A stretch of DNA of 64,000 nucleotides, taken from contig JAIYAU010000053.1 of assembly GCA_027488865.1 (NCBI GenBank), forward strand, positions 1-64,000. The letters run 5' to 3'. Positions 60,521-64,000 of this stretch are shown in pieces (position 1 is the stretch's first letter; each line of letters opens with the position of its first letter). The stretch comes from Cytophagaceae bacterium. Lineage in GTDB: Bacteria; Bacteroidota; Bacteroidia; Cytophagales; UBA9547. The notes beneath the pieces are model-generated. The model had not been told where the DNA came from and searched no databases. It was given only the letters and a program-made list of their open reading frames with translations. Made by a program: the position numbers and the translations under genes.

Positions 60521-61786
60521 ATGTACTTATCCAAAATATTTAACGAAAAAAATCTGACCATTACCGATCAAGCAATTGTAAGTGGAGGTAATTTTGCGCT
60601 CAACATTTTAATTGCTCGGGTGCTGTCATTAAATGACCTAGGTACGTTTTCACTATGTTGGTTGGCACTTCTTTTGGCCAGTAGCATTCATCAAGCTTTT
60701 TTGTTGGGGGCCTGTCCTACTGCGATCTCTCGAAGAAAAGAGGCAACTGCCAAAGAGATATATGTTCATCATTTGGCAATATTAAACCTAGGCACAGTTC
60801 TAACCTCCTTCTTGGCTACTTATGCTCTATCATTACTATTTTTTAGCAAAGCTCAGCTAAATGGGTTCTTTCCCATTACACTGGCATTGCTGGTTTCTTC
60901 TTATCTCTTTTTTGATTTTGGCAGAAAAATGAACCAAAATTTATCAAAAACTAAACGAACCCTTATCGCTGATGGAATAGTCTTAGTCGTGCAACTAGCT
61001 ACCATGGCTGTTTTGTTTTATGCACATAACCTAGATTTAATTTCTTTGTTAGCATCTTGGGCGCTGATTTATTCTGTTGCAGGTTTGGTACTAAACTTTG
61101 CCTTTTTAGTAAAAATAAAATCAAATCTTGAAAGCTTAGTACCTATTTTAATAGAACATTGGAATTATGGCAAATGGCTCATGGCCACAGGAATGATCCA
61201 ATGGTTTTCTGGAAATATTTATACCATCACCGCTGCGGCCATATTAGGTAATGCTGCCGCTGGGGTAATAAGATTACTACAGAATATTGTTGGTGTTTTA
61301 CATATACTTTTCATCTCTTTTGAAATTTACATACCCGTGAAAGCAGCAGAAATATACCTAAGACAAGGCACCAAATCCATGGTGGATTATGTGGTTGCTT
61401 TTGCGGTACAAGGAATGGCCATCACCATAGCTGTTGTGCTTCTTATTTGTACATTTTCTACACAAATTCTACAGCTTTTTTATAAAGGCGATGTCACAGA
61501 AAGTTCGTTGTTGTGTTTTTTCGCAATATTTTATTTAATCGTCTTTTCAGCTATTCCGTTGAGAATTATATTACGAACAGTGGGTAATACAAGAGCTTTA
61601 TTTATTGCGTACGTTATAAGTTTGTTGATCAGCCTAGTCATCGCCAAGCCTTTAATTACGCAATATGGCACTACCGGTGTGTTGTTAGGCTTTTTGATAA
61701 GTAATGTAGTCACCAATATTTACTACATAATAGCGGCACACAAGCACATTTGGTCTACCAACACGCATCGTCCTTATCCTGCTTAA
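60521..61786 (+). CDS. Polysaccharide flippase, Wzx-like
   Basis: The 421-residue integral membrane protein shows about 12 hydrophobic helices in the MOP/PST flippase pattern. The N-terminal TDQAIVSGGNFALNILIARVLSLNDLGTFSL is usual for these proteins. It is expected to move lipid-linked sugar repeat units across the inner membrane. It follows the Wzc gene by 27 bases and precedes the glycosyltransferase by 10. No substrate can be read from the sequence. Confidence 0.85.
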   Translation: MYLSKIFNEKNLTITDQAIVSGGNFALNILIARVLSLNDLGTFSLCWLALLLASSIHQAFLLGACPTAISRRKEATAKEIYVHHLAILNLGTVLTSFLATYALSLLFFSKAQLNGFFPITLALLVSSYLFFDFGRKMNQNLSKTKRTLIADGIVLVVQLATMAVLFYAHNLDLISLLASWALIYSVAGLVLNFAFLVKIKSNLESLVPILIEHWNYGKWLMATGMIQWFSGNIYTITAAAILGNAAAGVIRLLQNIVGVLHILFISFEIYIPVKAAEIYLRQGTKSMVDYVVAFAVQGMAITIAVVLLICTFSTQILQLFYKGDVTESSLLCFFAIFYLIVFSAIPLRIILRTVGNTRALFIAYVISLLISLVIAKPLITQYGTTGVLLGFLISNVVTNIYYIIAAHKHIWSTNTHRPYPA

Positions 61787-61796
61787 TCTATTTTAA

Positions 61797-62915
61797 ATGA
61801 GAATAATTCACTTGGTGTTGGGCAAAGCTAATCCAGATAGGATGAATGGCGTCAATAAGGTGGCTCATCAGTTGGCGCTCTCCCAACATGCCTTAGGTCA
61901 TGATGTTTATATTTATGGTATTACCCAAGATCCTTATGGTGCATTTCCTTCAAGGGCCTATAGTACTAAGCTTTTTCAGTCGCATTTCAATAAATTGAAA
62001 ATTGACAAGGCTTTAAGGGAAGATTTAATCAGTTTGGCCAACACAGATACCATAGTACATTTTCACGCAGGGTATATTCCTGAATTTTATGCCATAAGTA
62101 GATTGCTGATTCGGTTAAATATTCCTTATGTATTAACGCCCCATGGAAACTTTATGCAAGGGGCATTGGATAAAAACAAGTTTATTAAACAAATTTATTT
62201 TAACCTGATTGAAAGCAAACTGCTTTTGCAAGCCAAAGCAGTGCATTGTTTAGGAGAGGGTGAACGCAATGACTTGTTAAAATTAAATAATAAAGTGAAG
62301 ACAGCCGTAGTACCAAATGGCCAAAACCAAAATGACACTTCGGTTAAAAACTGGTCAGGTACTTCCTCAGATATAGTTTTTGGTTTTTGTGGCAGATTTA
62401 CAAGAGCACAAAAGGGTTTGGACATATTACTTCTCGGTTTTGAGATATACAAAAACACTTATAACGGAAAAGGCCATTTGTCCTTGATCGGTGATGGTGA
62501 TTACCTCAAGGAGTTTAACCAACAGGCCTTTTCAAAAGGACTATCACCCTATATTAAAACTTGGGGAGGGTTATTTGGCGAACAAAAAAATAATGTGATG
62601 TCACAGATGGATGTCTTCTGCCATACTTCGCGTAATGAAGGTATGCCCATGGCTGTTTTAGAATCCGCTACCATGGGGATACCAAGTCTCGTGAGCGAAT
62701 TTACCAATATGACAGGATATGTTAGCCAGTATAATGCTGGATATTGTTTGCAAAATAACACACCAGCCGAAGTGGCAAAAATGATGGTACAGGCAGAAAA
62801 TGATTTTATAATGGGGAAGCTTCAACAACTAGGTGCTAATGCTCGTAAAATGGTAGTACAGGAATTTGACTGGTCTTCCATCGCCCAAAAGCTGATCGCA
62901 TTGTATAAAAAATGA
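61797..62915 (+). CDS. Glycosyltransferase family 4
   Basis: The 372-residue enzyme has the GT-B fold. The N-terminal half includes GVNKVAHQLALSQHALGHDVYIYG and YVLTPHGNFMQGALDKNK; the C-terminal half has FGFCGRFTRAQKGLDILLLGFEIY, GDGDYLKEF and the nucleotide-sugar-binding EX7E segment within HTSRNEGMPMAVLESATMGIPSLVSEF. It adds a sugar from a nucleotide donor to the growing repeat unit at the cytoplasmic face. Donor and acceptor are unknown. The stop overlaps the start of the next gene (ATGA). Confidence 0.92.
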   Translation: MRIIHLVLGKANPDRMNGVNKVAHQLALSQHALGHDVYIYGITQDPYGAFPSRAYSTKLFQSHFNKLKIDKALREDLISLANTDTIVHFHAGYIPEFYAISRLLIRLNIPYVLTPHGNFMQGALDKNKFIKQIYFNLIESKLLLQAKAVHCLGEGERNDLLKLNNKVKTAVVPNGQNQNDTSVKNWSGTSSDIVFGFCGRFTRAQKGLDILLLGFEIYKNTYNGKGHLSLIGDGDYLKEFNQQAFSKGLSPYIKTWGGLFGEQKNNVMSQMDVFCHTSRNEGMPMAVLESATMGIPSLVSEFTNMTGYVSQYNAGYCLQNNTPAEVAKMMVQAENDFIMGKLQQLGANARKMVVQEFDWSSIAQKLIALYKK

Positions 62916-64000
62916 TTCTTAAAAGTAACATAAACTATGCAAAAAAACTGTTGCCGTGGCTGGTAATCATTATGTTTTTACGATTAGTGGGTTTTTCCGC
63001 CTTTACGGAAAGCCCTGCAATAGCCAAAGTGATTAAAATAATTCTTGGGCTAAGTATGACTACGGCCATAGTATATGTTTTTCAAATGTTGGTAAGTTTA
63101 GGTCATGTAGCTTCTTTTAAATACCAACACCAGCCTGCGCTTATCTTTTATGTTTTGTACTTATCCTTGGGGTTATCTTCTTTGCTTTGGACATCGGACC
63201 TAGCAGTTTCAGCTTTGCAAATTGTTCGTGACATAGAAATGTTAGTTTTTGGCTTTTTTCTCACCTATACTTTACTGTTGCTTAATCAGTTTTATCCCGA
63301 AACCCCCGTGAGGCTATCTAGTTTGGTTGCACCAGGAGCAACACTCAATCTCCTTATTTTTGTAGTAGGAAATATGATTTGGCCAGATGTTTTCACACGC
63401 ATGACGCATGGAGGCGAAGTAGCCAGACTAGGGGGACAAATCATGAATCCAAACGAACTAGGGATGCTTTCAGGGGTCACCATTGCGGCTAGTTATGTAG
63501 AACTTAAAAATGGCAAAAATAAATTTTGGTTTGGGGCTATGGTTATAGTCGCACTTATTACATTGGTGCAAACGGGTTCTAGGTCAAGCATGATAGGTTT
63601 TTTTCTAATTACCTTATTTTACATTAGAAAGTCAGACAATAAACTTTTGAAAACAGGTGTAATAGCTGGCATGGTTCTGGCCTTGCCGGTTATTGTGAAC
63701 GTGATTTTCCTTAAAGTTGGGGCAGGCAATATGGAAGAAATCTTGAGTATGACCGGAAGAATACCATTCTGGACAGCCCTATTAACAGAAGGACTACCTA
63801 GAGAGCCGTTATTAGGCTTTGGTTTTATGCGCATCAATTATACCACATATTTTCAAGGAGCAAATACGTACCCAGCTTCCATGACCCACAACACCTTTAT
63901 TCAGGTTTTAATGAATTTAGGTTTAATTGGATTTTCAATCGTATTCCTGCAAATGATTTTTATGGGTAAAGCGGTGGTACAATCAAAAGATAGCGGCATA
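62912..64000 (+). CDS. O-antigen ligase/polymerase (Wzy-like), partial
   Basis: The frame is open from the ATG at 62912 to the end of the window (363 codons), so the C-terminus is missing. The protein has about ten hydrophobic helices. The Wzy_C region includes LGGQIMNPNELGMLSG, VQTGSRSSMIGFFLI and the large periplasmic loop MTGRIPFWTALLTEG to LLGFGFMRINYTTYF and PASMTHNTFIQVLMNLGLIGF. These are standard for O-antigen ligases and polysaccharide polymerases. It overlaps the GT4 gene by 4 bases and continues the exopolysaccharide operon. Confidence 0.9.
   Translation, partial: MILKSNINYAKKLLPWLVIIMFLRLVGFSAFTESPAIAKVIKIILGLSMTTAIVYVFQMLVSLGHVASFKYQHQPALIFYVLYLSLGLSSLLWTSDLAVSALQIVRDIEMLVFGFFLTYTLLLLNQFYPETPVRLSSLVAPGATLNLLIFVVGNMIWPDVFTRMTHGGEVARLGGQIMNPNELGMLSGVTIAASYVELKNGKNKFWFGAMVIVALITLVQTGSRSSMIGFFLITLFYIRKSDNKLLKTGVIAGMVLALPVIVNVIFLKVGAGNMEEILSMTGRIPFWTALLTEGLPREPLLGFGFMRINYTTYFQGANTYPASMTHNTFIQVLMNLGLIGFSIVFLQMIFMGKAVVQSKDSGI

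Noticed and set aside
1-64000. tRNA, rRNA, CRISPR arrays, complete insertion sequences, riboswitches
   Set aside because: Nothing matching these was seen on either strand by reading; absence cannot be proven without a covariance-model or homology search.

Overview
The window is a stretch of low-GC bacterial chromosome, with genes on both strands, from a member of the Bacteroidota. Probably it is a gliding or T9SS-bearing environmental lineage near Cytophagales/Chitinophagales; the exact order cannot be settled from the sequence. The evidence is three predicted surface proteins with C-terminal type IX secretion sorting domains (two type B, one type A), a PorT-like T9SS outer-membrane protein next to ubiE, promoters of the TAnnTTTG type, and Bacteroidota-typical families (BT_3928, DUF1599, DUF4421, REP-associated transposase debris). 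No rRNA, tRNA or CRISPR array was seen.

Layout. 1-3.2 kb: the end of an NmrA-like reductase gene, then a minus-strand redox set (Crp/Fnr regulator, 1-Cys peroxiredoxin, DUF2892 membrane protein, sulfide:quinone-reductase-like flavoprotein) with a striking Crp/Fnr-type operator between regulator and peroxiredoxin. 3.2-8.7 kb: an accessory region. Two minus-strand gene pairs are each followed by one copy of a 123-bp repeat that looks like an integron attC site; one pair encodes a DUF4132/MolR-like protein plus a small protein ending in Gly-Gly. A short ORF that appears frameshifted and a DUF1877 gene follow. 8.8-14 kb: core genes cdaA, folP, a DUF1599 gene, a BT_3928-type DoxX protein, an ABC permease and aroK. 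14.3-18.6 kb: a dCache-HAMP-GAF membrane sensor without a recognisable output domain, a small secreted protein, and an ECF sigma factor with a candidate anti-sigma/membrane partner. 18.6-22.7 kb: DUF4421 protein, proC, dnaA with three DnaA boxes upstream, and a SCO-family protein.

23-31 kb: a large T9SS type B surface protein, two paralogous lipoproteins, DUF2306, OmpA and an IscA-like protein lacking the usual C-terminal cysteines. 30-35 kb: a minus-strand run cysS - M28 peptidase - ubiE - porT - moaD - moaE. 35-49 kb: a T9SS type A surface protein, a double-Usp protein, ahcY, a DUF4442 protein, valS, a MORN/YwqK repeat protein translationally linked to hemF, an IgGFc-binding-like T9SS protein, and an MmcQ/YjbR protein. 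49-52.3 kb: htpG, a small membrane protein and the remains of a REP-associated transposase.

52.3-64 kb: a signalling and exopolysaccharide locus. A hybrid histidine kinase (PAS x3, HisKA, HATPase, REC, Hpt) is divergent from an NtrC-type sigma-54 activator. The activator is followed by a sigma-54-type promoter sequence, a REC domain tethered to a C-terminal membrane helix, then Wza-, Wzc-, Wzx-, GT4- and Wzy-like proteins. The likely logic is phosphorelay from the kinase to the activator and then sigma-54-dependent transcription of the polysaccharide genes; this is inferred from gene order and motifs.
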